In this document: piece after piece, positions 1 to 12,072 of the stretch
Position numbering within the stretch: the first letter of the stretch is position 1
Layout of the letters: every line of letters begins with the position of its first letter
NCBI GenBank assembly: GCA_038501195.1
Contig: JBBPUQ010000002.1
Location: forward strand, 6,401,001-6,465,000
Length of the DNA: 64,000 nt
From: Nemania diffusa
Lineage: Eukaryota; Ascomycota; Sordariomycetes; Xylariales; Xylariaceae
Direction: 5' to 3'
Notes under the pieces: model-generated
What the model saw: the letters and a program-made list of their open reading frames with translations, nothing else
Databases searched by the model: none
Told to the model about the DNA's origin: nothing
Made by a program: the position numbers and the translations under genes

Positions 1-248
1 CTATGCAGTATTAAATTTTAGGAGCATGCCCTTCTTACAACTTTCAAAGCGTAGATTCTCGACCGAATCTTGACTTTGAACACATAACCTTGCCCGCTAG
101 ACTCGGACGCGTCCCCTTGTCTACTTATGCACTCAAGCCATGTGATTGGAGATTCGCGATAGGGAAAAGCCTTTAATTTCGGGCCTGTACATTCGGGTAA
201 CTCGGGAGCTGATAGTAGGCGGCGGTTTTCTGCAGTGTCGCTTGCCAT
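1..248 (-). CDS. FTA2-like (kinetochore Sim4 subunit / kinase-like fold) protein, 5' end only
   Basis: Seen: an ATG at 248 opens 70 codons ending in a phase-0 GTAAGA donor at 38-31, so the gene continues in an intron beyond base 1. The reading PKLKAFPYR, then WLECISR, then GQGYVFKVKI and YALKV resembles the N-terminal part of the fungal FTA2 family (Pfam PF13095), whose fold recalls the glycine-rich loop and beta3 lysine (ALKV) of protein kinases. Known: FTA2 is named for a subunit of the fission-yeast Sim4 kinetochore complex, but many filamentous fungi carry expanded FTA2-like families of unknown role. If the donor is not used the frame ends at 18, giving a truncated product. The alternative is an ordinary kinase-like protein. 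The family assignment is from memory. Confidence 0.5.
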
Positions 249-281
249 TGTTGACACACTTGGATTTTCAAAAGTCAACAA

Positions 282-2650
282 TAAACACTAGTTAGAGATA
301 GGGATAAGGGAAGGGGACCGGCGATGGTCCATCAGATGGAGAGACTACGCCACAATCCACTCATCTATTGTGATACGTCGGGTGCTACCACAAAACATGT
401 AGATACACTAGAATTACTATACGATAGCATTAAAGTTCTGTCATTTTGAACTCTTTCTATCTTGATGATAAAATCGACTATGTCCCATTGACCTATCCCA
501 CCCGACTCGTCATACTATCTACTAGGTGTTTTTCAAGGAATAAAGTCGGCAACAGAAGAGGCGCTTATAGATCCCTAGGGGTATTTGTGTTAAATATCAC
601 TAACATATAAAACAGGCATATAAGTAGAACCCCCCCCCCCCCCCCCCCCCCCCCCCGATTAATCGGAAATAACTAGTATTTAGCCCTACCCCTATAGGGT
701 TACTTAGCTTCTACCTAGCATTATCTATATATGTGACTTATCTTCACTCTGGACTGAATCTCCTGATAGTGGCCAAACGCTTTGCATTCTAATCAAACCA
801 TTCGTATCCGTAGGGGTTGTCTGATTCCTTGAAATTTTGCTAAGAAACTGATATCAGCGAAGATAACAACGATGAAGGTTTGATAAAGCAGGCTGTAGAT
901 CACATGTGCAAGTTGGCTAGGGATTACTAACATTTGTAAGATAAATACTATCGAGAATCTTGATATGTGTAAGACGGCTATACTTACTGTTATTATCCTA
1001 GGTATTGTAAACAAAGCTAATAAATTCCCATAAAGGAATGTGGGTGTGTAAAATAAAGAATCAAAATACAAAAGCAAACATTCCCATCAAATAAATCAAC
1101 ATCTAGAGATAAGTTTTTTTATTTATTCTCCCCCCCTTTTCGCTTTAAAAACAACAATACCTAAAGATACACGTATAGAGTAGTGCGGCTGAAGCCTGTT
1201 AATTAGTGGCGGTCCTACAAATGTTAAAGAGTTGCTGTAGAAACCTCTAGTACTAGTGTGTCTTTGAGTTTAAAATGCCCCTACTTGAAGAATATACGGC
1301 TACATCACTTTTAATTATAGTAGAGCGACTTTACACCGAGAATAGCTAGTATATTGGTTTTTATGTTGGCGTGTTGGGGGATTAAATCGACCTCGACAAG
1401 GTTCAGGAGGAATTTCTTCAGGCATCAGGATCACCCTTGACTTCGAAAAATAACAGGGCGGAGCTATGGCGGAGTTAACGTTCAGGTTTATAGTGCGTGG
1501 TTAAGCCACATTTCAAGCTATAGGCTTGTAGCTGTGCTATAAGAATCGTGCAGCAAAACACTTCATACTTTTATTACATAGGAAATTTACCTATAATTTT
1601 ACTCGCATAGGCTTTTTGGTGTTTTAGTTTAAATTTTGGTTCGTCGGCTTTATAACGCCTCTATATGGCAAAATACCCGTCGATACATAATTAGATGTAA
1701 ACTAGATATTAAGCTGTAAACGGTGCCGGGAAAAATCTCCGAGGTCCGAAAATTTAAAGGAAAGAAAATGCTGTGAATATTATGCATGGTTAGGAAGGGA
1801 TATTAATTCTTTAGTTTTGGGTACTAATTTGATGTATAATATGCCTACGTAGAATCAAGGGCACTAAACTACCACTAATTATCTCCAAGTAAGTTGGGTA
1901 GCAAAGTCAGGGCTCTTTGCTGCTTGCGAACTCGGCGGGAGTGAACTACTCAATGTTGCACAGCAGGGTATCTATCTGACGAACGGGTTAGTAAATCGGA
2001 GTGGGCAAAGGCGATCCATGACTTATGATTTATGCTAGGAGCTGCCTGTGGTGTTATTATCCCAGTCTAGACTACCGGCAACTGGGTAGCTGTTCCGATT
2101 AGCTGGGGCGGGTCTGTCACGCGGGCATGACTGTTGTATGTTGCTAGCATCACAAGACACATAATAATAGGATAGGCAACAGCAATGCGGCCAGGGAAAC
2201 CATAGTCAGCTGAAGGTGCGACGGAGAAGTAGAAAGTCTTAATGTGGCCTCTAGGGATAGTCCATAGATGCTTTCAACTCTCTTCCCTATGTTAAACTTC
2301 CGTTAAAGCCGCCTCATCTAATTCCATTGGTTTTGGTAGGGTCTTGGGAGTGGCTTTCTTGTGACCCTCCTTGCTAAAAGATATCCTGTTGAATGGGGGA
2401 GGTAGTAAACCTTTATAGCTTGATTAATGGTGTCCTCTCCGTATTGCTAACTATTCTACACCAAAGGGTAGTATTGGCAGTACCGAGAGTTACATGCGAA
2501 TTGGTTTAATTCTGTTATAGTGTCACGGAAGAGAACTGCAACGCTTACTATACCACAATACTACCAAAAGTAGAATGTTGTTAAGTTAAGAAACTTGATC
2601 ATTTGCAGCTGAGTACGTGAAAAGAAGAGGGAAAAAAATAACCAGTCAAA
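282..2650. other. Non-coding stretch with a poly-C tract
   Basis: No gene could be supported here. Frames are short and lack family resemblance. The only longer frame, at 793-1077 on the minus strand, is hydrophobic but has no ATG context or recognisable fold. The composition is ordinary, unlike the AT block further right, so RIP is not evident. The one marked structure is the C run at 630-656. Confidence 0.5.
630..656. repeat. Homopolymer run of 27 C
   Basis: Twenty-seven consecutive C residues lie in otherwise AT-leaning intergenic DNA. Long G/C homopolymers are unstable in replication and error-prone in sequencing, so the exact length is uncertain. Confidence 0.95.
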
Positions 2651-2769
2651 ACATACAACACCAGGGATTCGCTGGTCGTCACCGACCCAACTACTGATCT
2701 GGCGGTATCTGGCTTAGCTATGGGGGAGCGGACGGGACCCCGCGTTTTCCAGATCCTATGGTCGTATGT
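2651..2769 (-). rRNA. 5S ribosomal RNA
   Basis: On the minus strand a 119-nt sequence starts ACATACGACCATAGG and ends GGTGTTGTATGT. The two ends pair as helix I of eukaryotic 5S rRNA. Internal blocks typical of fungal 5S are present: GTCCCGTCCGCTC, AGTAGTTGGGT and CGGTGACGACCAGCGAATCC, the last lying in the internal pol III control region (C box). A run of T follows the 3' end directly, as expected for a pol III terminator. Single dispersed 5S genes, not linked to the rDNA array, are normal in Pezizomycotina. The copy looks intact, with none of the C-to-T clustering seen in dispersed 5S pseudogenes. No neighbouring gene is linked to it. Confidence 0.95.
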
Positions 2770-4777
2770 GTCCAAGTTTGCCGTAAATTTTGTTTACATT
2801 GTTGGGTTGAATCAGCGACATTCCAGACACGTTGTTTGAGATTGGCAAGCCTCGCCTTGGCTTGACTATGTGTCTCTTATAAAATATATGTGAATAGCTC
2901 TAGTTTATCAGCCTATATAGGTCACTACAAGTCAGGAATATTCACAATAGAGTCAGTAATAGCTACACAGTTATTCTGCCGGCGGGTTAGCAACAGGAGA
3001 CCGAGAGCGGGTTGAACGTGTTGGTACACACTCACCACATGAGTGACTACAACCAGCACGCATCAGCCAATGACTCGGTGGTGCTAGTGACTATCACTTA
3101 CAACACTAAGCCCACCGCAGAAAGGTTGCCACTCACAACACTACCAAAACTATCCCATATGGCCATCTACTGCTTTTCAGATTAGCCTACAGTCGTCAAT
3201 ATGTTTTAAGTATTATACCTACCGCAACAAGCGCAGCTTTAAACTTCTAGCTGCGGCATAAGTAAGTGTGTTATGCCGGAGCGCTAAGATCAATACGAGA
3301 ACGGACCTGGCGCACGCGCTGAGCCAAATTCTCTTTTATCACCTGCCACTTTGATAGTCAGTAATAATAACATCTAGGACGGGCCGCAGGTATATTCTAA
3401 CAGATCGCCGGCGACGTATAGAGAAGAAAACTAACACGCGCAAGGGCCAAACCTTAGCAGAAAGGGTAGCTGTTTCGAGCTCGCCGACCGAACCTTATCA
3501 GATGCGCCGCATATACCTGAATTCTATTATATGTTAGCAACTACAACCACATCCAGTATGCAGTGATAGCACCCACGCAACCCACGGTTGAGCATGTGCG
3601 CTGTATAGGTAGCTCAGTCACAGGTTCGATTGGCGCGGCTCTCTAGACACTCACCAGATGAAAATGCCTGCCCGCCGAGTCTAGTTCTATGACTGTCCTA
3701 GATTCACTTGCAGAAGGCTTCACAATTATATGTAATGAATAACAGTCCTGGAAAGGAGAGGAGGGAAGCATGGCTGAGCTAGATGTCGATTTGCATTAGA
3801 ATTCTATAATTGTAGTAGCGAAATAGTATCAGGATCTTTCTAGATGTTAAATTTCACACTGTATTCTGGTGACGTACTGCCTCCTGAGTTCACCGGTCAA
3901 AGAAATACTTTGAAATACCGGTATTGTATGTATTTCTAGAATTATTCTTGTGGATTGAGCAAATAAAATTGTCAATCGAGTAATACGATGAGAAATTTAC
4001 TTGCAAATTACAAGGGATAACCTGGATTATTGTCAGCATCACAGAAATTAAAATGAGCCCGCGTTTAACGTGGCTTAGTGTGTCATGTCAGTTAGAATCT
4101 TAATCAAAAGGATAGCAACGAGTCAATTCATCGTGTATCTAGGTTTGTTAAGTATGCCTTCGACGCCGCGACAAGCCCTCGGGGATTTATTTGGTTAAAC
4201 TAGAAATTAATATACTTTGGAACTTTAGTAATTATTAATAGAGAATATTGAGGTTCGAACAGCGCCTAGGTCAAACTACAAGTAAATTTCGCTCAATGAC
4301 AATAACAATAACGATCGCTATAACTACCTATACCAATACTTTGGCCCTTGCGAGTCCTTATACCTAGCCTATCTACTACGAGAATTTATCATAAATAACT
4401 AATTAATACCTATCATTATGTATGTGCAATACCCTATATAACGCCTTGCTAAATCCCTAGAAGAAAAACCGCCGTGTGGGTATCATATCGCCAACGACTG
4501 TCGAGGCTGATGTGGGCAAGAGAAAACACGCGCTGCAATAAAACCACATATAATCATACCGCCAAGGAGAAAGGCAGCTAAACTTCCGCCAGACTCCATG
4601 ATGGACAAAGCATTACCATCCTCTGCCATGATATCCGCCATCATGTTTTAAGAATTCTTGATAGAAGCTCATGGCATCCATATCCTTATTATCCACCTCT
4701 TTTTTCTCCTGCCTGTTTGTACTCCTGAGACAACGATTAGTTTCAGTCCGTTGAGCGCTAGAAGCAAGGAGATATTC
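2770..4777. other. Non-coding stretch
   Basis: I see no coding frame, RNA gene or repeat that can be supported. Base composition is ordinary to slightly AT-rich. Confidence 0.5.
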
Positions 4778-5329
4778 TTACTTCGATTTGATACCTTTCA
4801 TCTGTAACCCATCGTTGGAGTCGCCTTCCGAGTTCAACACGCGAGATAAGCCAAGGCTGCTAGAAGCCCTCGCTAACTTGCGCTGGCTTGACTGGAAAGA
4901 TGTAGTAGAATTGGTAGGTGATCTAGCCCACTCCTTCATACCGGCAATCATTAAGCCAAGTAGAGATAGTGATCGTGTAAGTCGAGGCTGAGAGCGCGAG
5001 AAAACTATGGACTCATTTGCAGCCGGCGCTTCACTTTCATCGTCTTCCACAGCGAAGTCGTCGGTCTCGCTGTCGGACGGACAACTGTAGTTCCGGTCTG
5101 TATTCCAGCTAGACTCTTGTGATTGTTCGAAACTTGCCGGGCTGTTGGTTGGTACTACGGGTATGAATTTTGGGGATTCAGGAGAGGAGACATTCATCAC
5201 GGTTGGCGGAAAGGTATGCCACCCAGCCGTAGCCATAGGCACTTCATAAGGTCGTTGCTTGTTTGAATAGGAGGTGGTATAGGTGGGCATGCAATCGATT
5301 GATCGTGTGGGACGTTGGGTCGGCATCAT
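4778..5329 (-). CDS. Hypothetical Ser-rich protein (183 aa)
   Basis: Unrecognised. The frame opens with two adjacent ATG codons at 5329 and runs 183 codons. The product is rich in Ser, Pro and Glu. Residues about 67-105 are acidic (SETDDFAVEDDESEA). The C-terminal half carries two similar stretches, SQPRLTRSLSLLGL and SQRKLARASSSLGL, suggesting an internal duplication. The end is basic (MKGIKSK). No signal peptide or membrane span is evident. The ordered composition and internal repeat make it more likely coding than chance, but it has no neighbour within 2 kb and no family I know. It could be the last exon of a longer gene, since the frame stays open for a few codons upstream of the ATG. Confidence 0.4.
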   Translation of the reverse strand: MMPTQRPTRSIDCMPTYTTSYSNKQRPYEVPMATAGWHTFPPTVMNVSSPESPKFIPVVPTNSPASFEQSQESSWNTDRNYSCPSDSETDDFAVEDDESEAPAANESIVFSRSQPRLTRSLSLLGLMIAGMKEWARSPTNSTTSFQSSQRKLARASSSLGLSRVLNSEGDSNDGLQMKGIKSK

Positions 5330-8300
5330 ATTTGTTGCGTCAAAAACAGACTGCTGTAGGTTGTTAGTTCCTGTAGATAAAGCTAAAGATTATTACTAGA
5401 GTTGATACTAACAGAGACCAAGGCCTGTATTCAAATGCTGAAGCGCTATTAAAGGAGGGGTGTCTGGTCTTCATGAGTAGAGTCACCTAGTAGTCGGCTG
5501 TATGGGTGCTGATATATAAATGAGAGTACGTAATTACGACACAGATGGTAGGAGAATTAGAAGGTTGTGGCACAGCAAGCGGTCACATCGATCTCCGTTG
5601 CACCAACCCGTGCTGTTCCCGAAAAGAAACTCCCTTGCTGTCCAAATTCGTTCCTTATAGGGTAGCCACCCAAGGCCCACCATCTACTTTATCGCCAGCG
5701 GTCATGCTAGACAGAGGGAGCCCATGCTCCCAGCTCCCGGCCGGTTACTGCGTGGGAAGTACGACCCGTCGCATGGTATGAGGTAGTCTGGGGGAGGGGA
5801 GACTAGTGCCATGCACACGCTGCTTGATACTAATACTGGTGGCGCATGATAGAGAGTGTTGCTTACCTGGTAGCCTATGATTTAGAGTAAGGCGGACACT
5901 ATTAGAAACTAGTCTATCTTTGACAGCACCCTCAAGTTTGTGTAGGACAAGCTGGTCGGTGGTCTGGACCTAGGAAACCGGGGCGCCCCTAGCTACAGCC
6001 AGACAGGAGAACTGCAGTACGGTGGTCTGCTGTCAGCTATTGGTAGACATGCTGTGGTATACCACACGGATGCCTACAGAGCAGTAAGACAGACTCGCCA
6101 GGGCTAGCTGTCTAGACTGTAGGTTTAGATCGCTTCCTCTGTTCGCTCCTGTCCGCTCCGACCCGCGATAAAGTCATAGCTACCTAAGATATGTGACCGC
6201 TTCTTCTGACTCCCCTGTTATAACCACTAGTTGGCTATGACTGGCTGTTTATTCTTTGGAGTTTTCTTTGTGAGTCATACTCTTCTACTTCAACTAGTGA
6301 CCACATATTGCTCCAGTTGTGGTATATTCCAGAGGAAGTTTAGACAGCGAAGATAGCTAGTTTTGCGCCACCAGCAGTAAAGGGCTTCTGCTATGTATTA
6401 AATTAGCGGTATCGTTAGTCGTACCCTGTGTATGGACTAGAGTTTGTGCTGTGATCCTACTTAGATTACATTTGCATCCTGTTCATATGTGGTGTTGTAT
6501 GCATGGTTCTTTGTAATAGCAGCGATGAGGCCCCGCCTGTTAATTATTATAATTTACCTACTTGATCTTGAGAAACACCTGGGGAAACTAGGAGTTGTCT
6601 CAATATGTAGACACTCCACAAGGAGAAGTTGATCTGCTCGCCGGTTGAACGCTTAGCTCGAGTACTGTACAGAATACTTAGACCAGTGGGTCCTGGACAA
6701 CTGAGAGTCGAGACTAACCTCAATCTAGTGCTTAACTGATTACGGACCGCCAAGACTGAATACAGTCTTCTAATTGGGTAGAGCTAACCAAGAACTGGCC
6801 GCAGGTGGCTGACTCCGAAGCACATCTACTGTAGTTAAGTACCGTACTCTGTCTCAGAGATGAAAGTATAGGTCATCACAACGACACGCATAGGTTAATA
6901 GAACCGGAGTGAGAGTTGACTATAGACTTGCATAAATCGCTGCGGGTAATTACCTTCGCTATTTCAAGAGCTCATATAGGTCCGTGTATTCAGATAGCAA
7001 CACTTGAACGTCAACAATCCTAGTTGACAAAACTATATAATTGTCACTCGCACAAATCTTGCGCAGAGGGCTAAAATATTTCACATACGCTTGACTACCT
7101 ACATCCCATAGGTAAGGAACGGTACGCTATAGAGAGTGCCACCTATTATTTTGGGCGGGGGTGAAGGGTAAGAAGTAAATGTACATCGAAAAGTAGGAAT
7201 TTGTGGGATCGGAGACTCTGCCTACTTTAGCTCTTTACCGCTGCTAGGAAACTATAATTACTGTCTCCTAATCCCGGCATCAGGAAACTAGAGGTGCAGG
7301 TGACAACCATAGGTACACACGACGGTATTTGTCATCTCGTGGTAATACGGTTTGTCGCACCTTTCGTAAGATGCTAAGAGAACTTCTACAAACTAGCCCT
7401 TTGGCATTTGGTGTAATAAGAAAAGTGAAAAAATTTGAGACCGACGGAATGCTGCATCAACTGGCCCCATTCAAGTAGATAGTTGGTTACTTCCCCACAA
7501 GGTCCAAGGAGTTAATGTTTCAACTACTAGGCCGACCCAGATTGTGGGAAACCAAATTCTATTATCGGGACATAGAATACGACACTGACACGTGCGCTTC
7601 AAGGACCGTTGAATAACGAAAGTAAAGACGCAGCTAAGACGCAGATAGAATTGCATGGTCCGCACGTTTTTTATCACCGTTAGAAAATAGGATTGTCTCC
7701 ACCTGTTTCTAACTCTAGTTATTGTACGCTTCCACTATGCTGTTTCTGTTTTGACATTTCTGTTTCTAGTAATTTCGGGGCAGAACGAGTAACGGTACAC
7801 ATCATAAATGACCGTTTGGAAAACGGTTGCGAGAGAGAATTGCCTAAGATAATGCTATTCTTAGCTTAGCTCTCCCAACAGGCTTCCGAAATCATAGGCA
7901 CATCCTGGCGTCTTCCTTCTAGTGTGGATCGGCCGTCGTATTGCTTCTCTGTCATGGATGGGGGACTGCCGCGCGGGAGGTGTCCCGGGTATATTGCCCA
8001 TAAAGAGCTAGACGCGATCGATAAGCCAACCCGATCGCTTGCATCCTTTAGGTCGAAGGAACTTTGGCCTCTAGTGTGGACTGATCTGAGAAAATAAGTG
8101 GCCCGGGCCGGCTCAGCTACGTTGCATTAGTGCCGCCGTCTTAAATCGATCGATGCTCGCTCGGCTCGCACGCATCCGCCGAGCCCAATTCTAAGGGGCT
8201 AATCCTTGTCGAGGACTTAATCGGGAGACATGACGTGGAGCTACTTATGCCGGCATGTAATGGACTAAATTCCGACATGGCAACATTATACAGTACATAA

Positions 8301-9753
8301 ACCGGGAGAGTAAAACTATGCTAAGTGGTAATGACCACTTAACCACCGCCAGGTGCTCTACGGTCGATAGAATGGTTGCCAGTTGTATAAAAACGTACGA
8401 GAGATAGAGATATAGGTATTATCAATATCAAGGATGTGATGGAGAAAGATATGTCACTATTTGTCGTGTTAAAGGAGGAGGGGAGGAGGGGGTTGGTTAA
8501 GCAGCTTCTTCTACGGTCAGTACATCGGATCAGACCAATGAGATAGAATCGTAGGCTCTGTCGGGTTTTTCTACAGTAATTGCACAGTACTTTGCATATC
8601 AGACGTAACATGGAACTTTCTATGCGCTAACTAGGCAGTTAGCTTTTGGTGCGGTTTCTGATGCCGTAGTTGTGGTTACCCACTGGATAAAGGGGCAGGC
8701 TGAGGCTGGGCCTGGAACTCGGCGAATATCAGATTGTATCAGGCAATGATCGCCGATTTCCTACTGGCGAAGAGGTATTCTAAGTCAAAATGTGTTCATG
8801 GAATTCCTGCTCACACTAAGACCAAGGTCGCAGGATCATGCAGGGACCCTAGTCTGATAAACAGTTTGATATTAATAAGTAGAACAGGTCGGCTTGCACA
8901 GTTCTCGACTTTCAGGTTATGATCCTATAAAAGATACATTAAGTATTTAGACGAGCCAATAATCATCATAGAACCTTTTTGTCGCGTAGAGCTCTATATA
9001 TGCCGTCAATTCAATCATCGATTCACCGTGTAGTTTTTTCGTGGCAGTTTTGTACCTCGCTCGTGTTTATTGATGGCTGCAATTGATAATGGCTCTTTGT
9101 GTCGCGTACAAGTGTATACTTCGTACGTAATATATTTTATGCCGTTAATACTACTGAAGGAGTGTAAACGTCGTAGTTTTTCCTCCGTCACACTTTGTAA
9201 TACACACTACGGGCAGATAGACAGTCGTGTGGTAAGGAACGAACCCTACAGCTGTGATTTCTCTGCAGGGGCCATATTAGCGAATAACAATTAAATCTTG
9301 CTACATGTGTTTCTCACATACGTACCTTTGGCACCCGCAATGCCAACCACCCTTCCCAGCAGCCAATCAAACGGCATTTGGGGAGCATTTACAGGGGAGG
9401 GGCTATGGCAATTTGTGCGATGATAGCTTGAGCAAAGGTTACCAACAGATAGCGAAACGATCCGTTTGTTTATTCCCGCGTACGCTCCCGAAGCCCCATG
9501 TGTTAGAGCCTCGGTAATCGCTGCTGATCGTCGAGTTGCGTAGGTTCCATTTGAGACGGTGGTAGTCTTCATGTCCTGTAATATGATGCTCTATAGTAAT
9601 ATAGAAATTATGCACATAGCACAATATCAAGTCAAAATATGAATGAAATTTAATAAAATAACTTTTGTTGTGAATTGGATTAGTTAGCTGTATCTGTAGG
9701 TAGTCCCTTTGCTCATTCTGAGGACTTGTGGTACAAATCTGTAGTCATATCTA
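5330..9753. other. Gene desert of ordinary composition
   Basis: About 4.4 kb in which every open frame is short (under 95 codons), overlaps others on the opposite strand and shows no recognisable domain. A patch at about 5680-6160 is somewhat richer in G+C but carries no convincing gene. No tRNA, 5S copy or repeat was found. Confidence 0.45.
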
Positions 9754-11067
9754 CTACACTGCGAAGTGTTGCTGGGGCGCATTGGAATAGTTGCTTCTTA
9801 GCCTAGGCCTTGCAAACATACTATCGAGCAAGTCGTTGAATGCTACTTCTATTTCGTTTGCTGTAGAGAATGTCCAACCGTGTTGACTCGCAAAGTCTTG
9901 TGCATCCTCTTCAGAGACAACCGAGGCTTCATTGAGACCGTTACAAGATACGAGTAGTACGGGTTGTCCTTCTGGGAAGCCCCTTAAGCTTTTAATGTAT
10001 GCGAGTGACGCATAATTCGATGGATCGTAGATTAGGACGATGGCAGCGGCTGACTTGATCAGAGCCCGTATGTATGTCTCTTTGTCTTTCGCATGCAACG
10101 AAATATTCGGGGATACACTGGCGAGTGCGGCGTCCTTTCTAGTTGGGTGATCATACAAACTAACGCCACCGAATTCCGGGCTCACGGGCGGCCAATTAAG
10201 TACTCTACGGAGCAAGTCGGTCCTCTCTGCTCCCTTTCCGAAGAATACGACGTTATATTTCGGCCTGATCTCTGCTGCCAAGCCTGATTCTATCGAGCCG
10301 GGGTTGGTTCGGTGGTGGGATGAGCCTAAGCGCCCAAAGCCTTGTCGAGAATCGCCCAATTCTTCAACATAAATAAGAATAGAAGACAAGCAAAATAACT
10401 GCCGGAGTAAGCCAAAGAGATAAGACTGCAGAGGAGAGGAAATACTTGCAATGACAAAACCAATTTGGCTCCAGATCAAAATCACAGCAGCAAGACCTTG
10501 ACCGATGCTTGCGACTAGTCGAACAAGCCTTTTCCGAGAAGACGTCCAGTACAAGGCTGATACAGATGTCCACAGAGAGTGTTCAATGACGATGCCGAAT
10601 GTGAGGTACTTCGAGATAGTAGGACTAGGAATAGCCGGGCTAACTATCACCCCAACCGTTTCTACCAACACGATTATAACTTGGAAATAAACGGCATTCT
10701 GGAACTGACGTCCTTCTTTGGTCGATTTTATCGCACATAAGGACTTCCAAGGTTAGCTTATCACCTCAAACCTTCTAGATATTCTTACATCAAGAAGCGC
10801 TCCCACAACGGACCATCTCCAGGACCACTCCGCCCATGTCCGCTCGTTGGTAGTTGTAAGACTTAGAAGGATGGTTCCTATGGCGAAATAAAAGAACAAT
10901 ATAAATGAGGCCACTGCGAAATAGTATATCTTGAAGATGTGACTATAGAGATGTGCAGTATAATAGTAACGGAGGCGGAAAAGTCGATAAACGAACCACA
11001 CGCCGACCAAGGCGATGACAACCAGGAAGGCGAATGCCACACAGGCCACAGTTGTGGGACTTTGCAT
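9754..11067 (-). CDS. Multi-pass membrane protein with C-terminal Ras/Rab-like pseudo-GTPase domain
   Basis: Two exons give 417 aa: 11067-10765 and 10704-9754, with a phase-0 intron of 60 nt (GTGATA...CAG). The start is the ATG reading MQSPTTVAC; codons upstream in frame lack another ATG. Residues 1-240 hold about six hydrophobic spans, for example VACVAFAFLVVIALVGVW, FAVASFILFFYFAIG, VYFQVIIVLVETVGVIV and LAAVILIWSQIGFVIASI. The C-terminal 160 residues read like a small GTPase (KYNVVFFGKG, AAIVLIYDPSNYASL, QPVLLVSCNG, VSEEDAQDFASQHGW, then FNDLLDSMF). The P-loop lacks the GKS triplet (RTD at that place) and the NKxD box reads NGLN, so nucleotide binding is doubtful. Inferred: a membrane protein with a scaffold-like domain. 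Without the intron a single TAA (10753-10755) interrupts one continuous frame. Confidence 0.6.
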
Positions 11068-11788
11068 CTTTACTGCCCTAGCAGAACATAGAAGAAGAAT
11101 ATAATCAATCAATCAATGAGTAGCCTTGGTGTAATAAGGGGAAGGGCATGGCGCAGAACCCTCAAATGATAACATATTGAGGTGGGAGGAGGATTTCCCA
11201 AGCAATAATAAGGAGCCTACTAGTTCGTCTACACGAACGGAACGCTTCTCCTTCGACATCACACGACAGTAGCTCCAATACTCCTCAGCTGCTACCAGTT
11301 CCCTGTATCAGGACAGGGGCAAATATCCAAGGTGGTGCGATCGGGAAAAGTAGCTACAAGGACAGCTTGGTCGAGTCTGTGAGACAATACTGAAGCCACC
11401 CATTGAGATGTACAAGCAGTGCAGTGTCGGGGTGAGTGCGCACGGTATAACAGGAATGCCAAGATGTTTGAGTTGTACAAAGCAGGGGGGCTAGTTATGC
11501 ACAGCGTACAAGTACTGCCTTAAAATCCAGGCACCAGGTTCCCAGGTTTCCAGGTTCCCAACCTAGGTACCTAGTGTACCTACCTAGTAAACTGACGACC
11601 CACTTTAATGCAAAAAGGGCTCGAACTTAGATTTACATATGACCATAACTAACCCCCCCAGGCGTAGTGGGGCAAAATAGTGGTCTTTATTATTGTGTTA
11701 TACATATTTATAAAAAAATTTATTATAGCAAGAATTATAAATTTATAAAGTTATATAATAACTGTGGTTTTTTAGTTTTTACATTATA
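11068..11788. other. Intergenic DNA with a small AT-rich patch
   Basis: From about 11,520 to 11,590 the sequence is a string of related CCAGGTT / CCTAGGTA motifs, a common kind of intergenic motif in sordariomycetes. From about 11,690 to 11,820 it turns sharply A+T-rich, like a small RIP-affected fragment, directly next to the transposase-like remnant at 11,789-12,046. Confidence 0.5.
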
Positions 11789-12046
11789 TTAATGGCTTTG
11801 TTTAAACTTAACTTTTATTAACATATATAACATATTTTGGTTAGGCCCACAACGTTTGGCACAATTATTTCTGACATGTTGGCTATAATCATAAACAACG
11901 CGGGTTATGTTGACAATATTAGGTAGCCAATCAACAGACGAGAACACGTAGAGATCCATAACATTGCAATATTTAGACCCTTTAAATACCCGTTCTGGTC
12001 TAATGGTTGTCGCACCAGAAACAGGTTGACACCAGGCACTAGACAC
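11789..12046 (-). pseudogene. Possible KDZ-type transposase remnant
   Basis: An 85-codon frame without a convincing start reads VFKGSKYCNVMDLYVFSSV, then WLPNIVNITRVVYDYSQHV. The spacing of a KG(E/S) motif, an N(V/M)D motif and a later (V/I)YD motif resembles the core of Kyakuja-Dileera-Zisupton (KDZ) transposases, in which the two Asp residues belong to the catalytic triad. Both neighbouring sides of the expected domain are missing, and the downstream side (lower coordinates) runs straight into an AT-rich, apparently RIP-mutated patch. This is family resemblance recalled from memory, and a chance frame or an unrelated gene fragment is possible. It would be a dead fragment in any case. Confidence 0.35.
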
Positions 12047-12072
12047 TTGACGCTACCTAGACACTAGAATTC

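Noticed and set aside
793..1077. 94-codon hydrophobic frame on the minus strand
   Set aside because: It begins at a non-ATG codon in AT-leaning DNA, where Phe/Ile/Leu-rich chance frames are expected. No domain and no splice continuation.
3598..3640. tRNA-like signals (TAGCTCAGTC followed by GGTTCGATT)
   Set aside because: The A- and B-box-like parts are too close together and no acceptor stem or anticodon arm can be folded.
5545..5781. 78-codon plus-strand frame in a GC-richer patch
   Set aside because: No recognisable motif, no neighbouring exons, and composition typical of chance.
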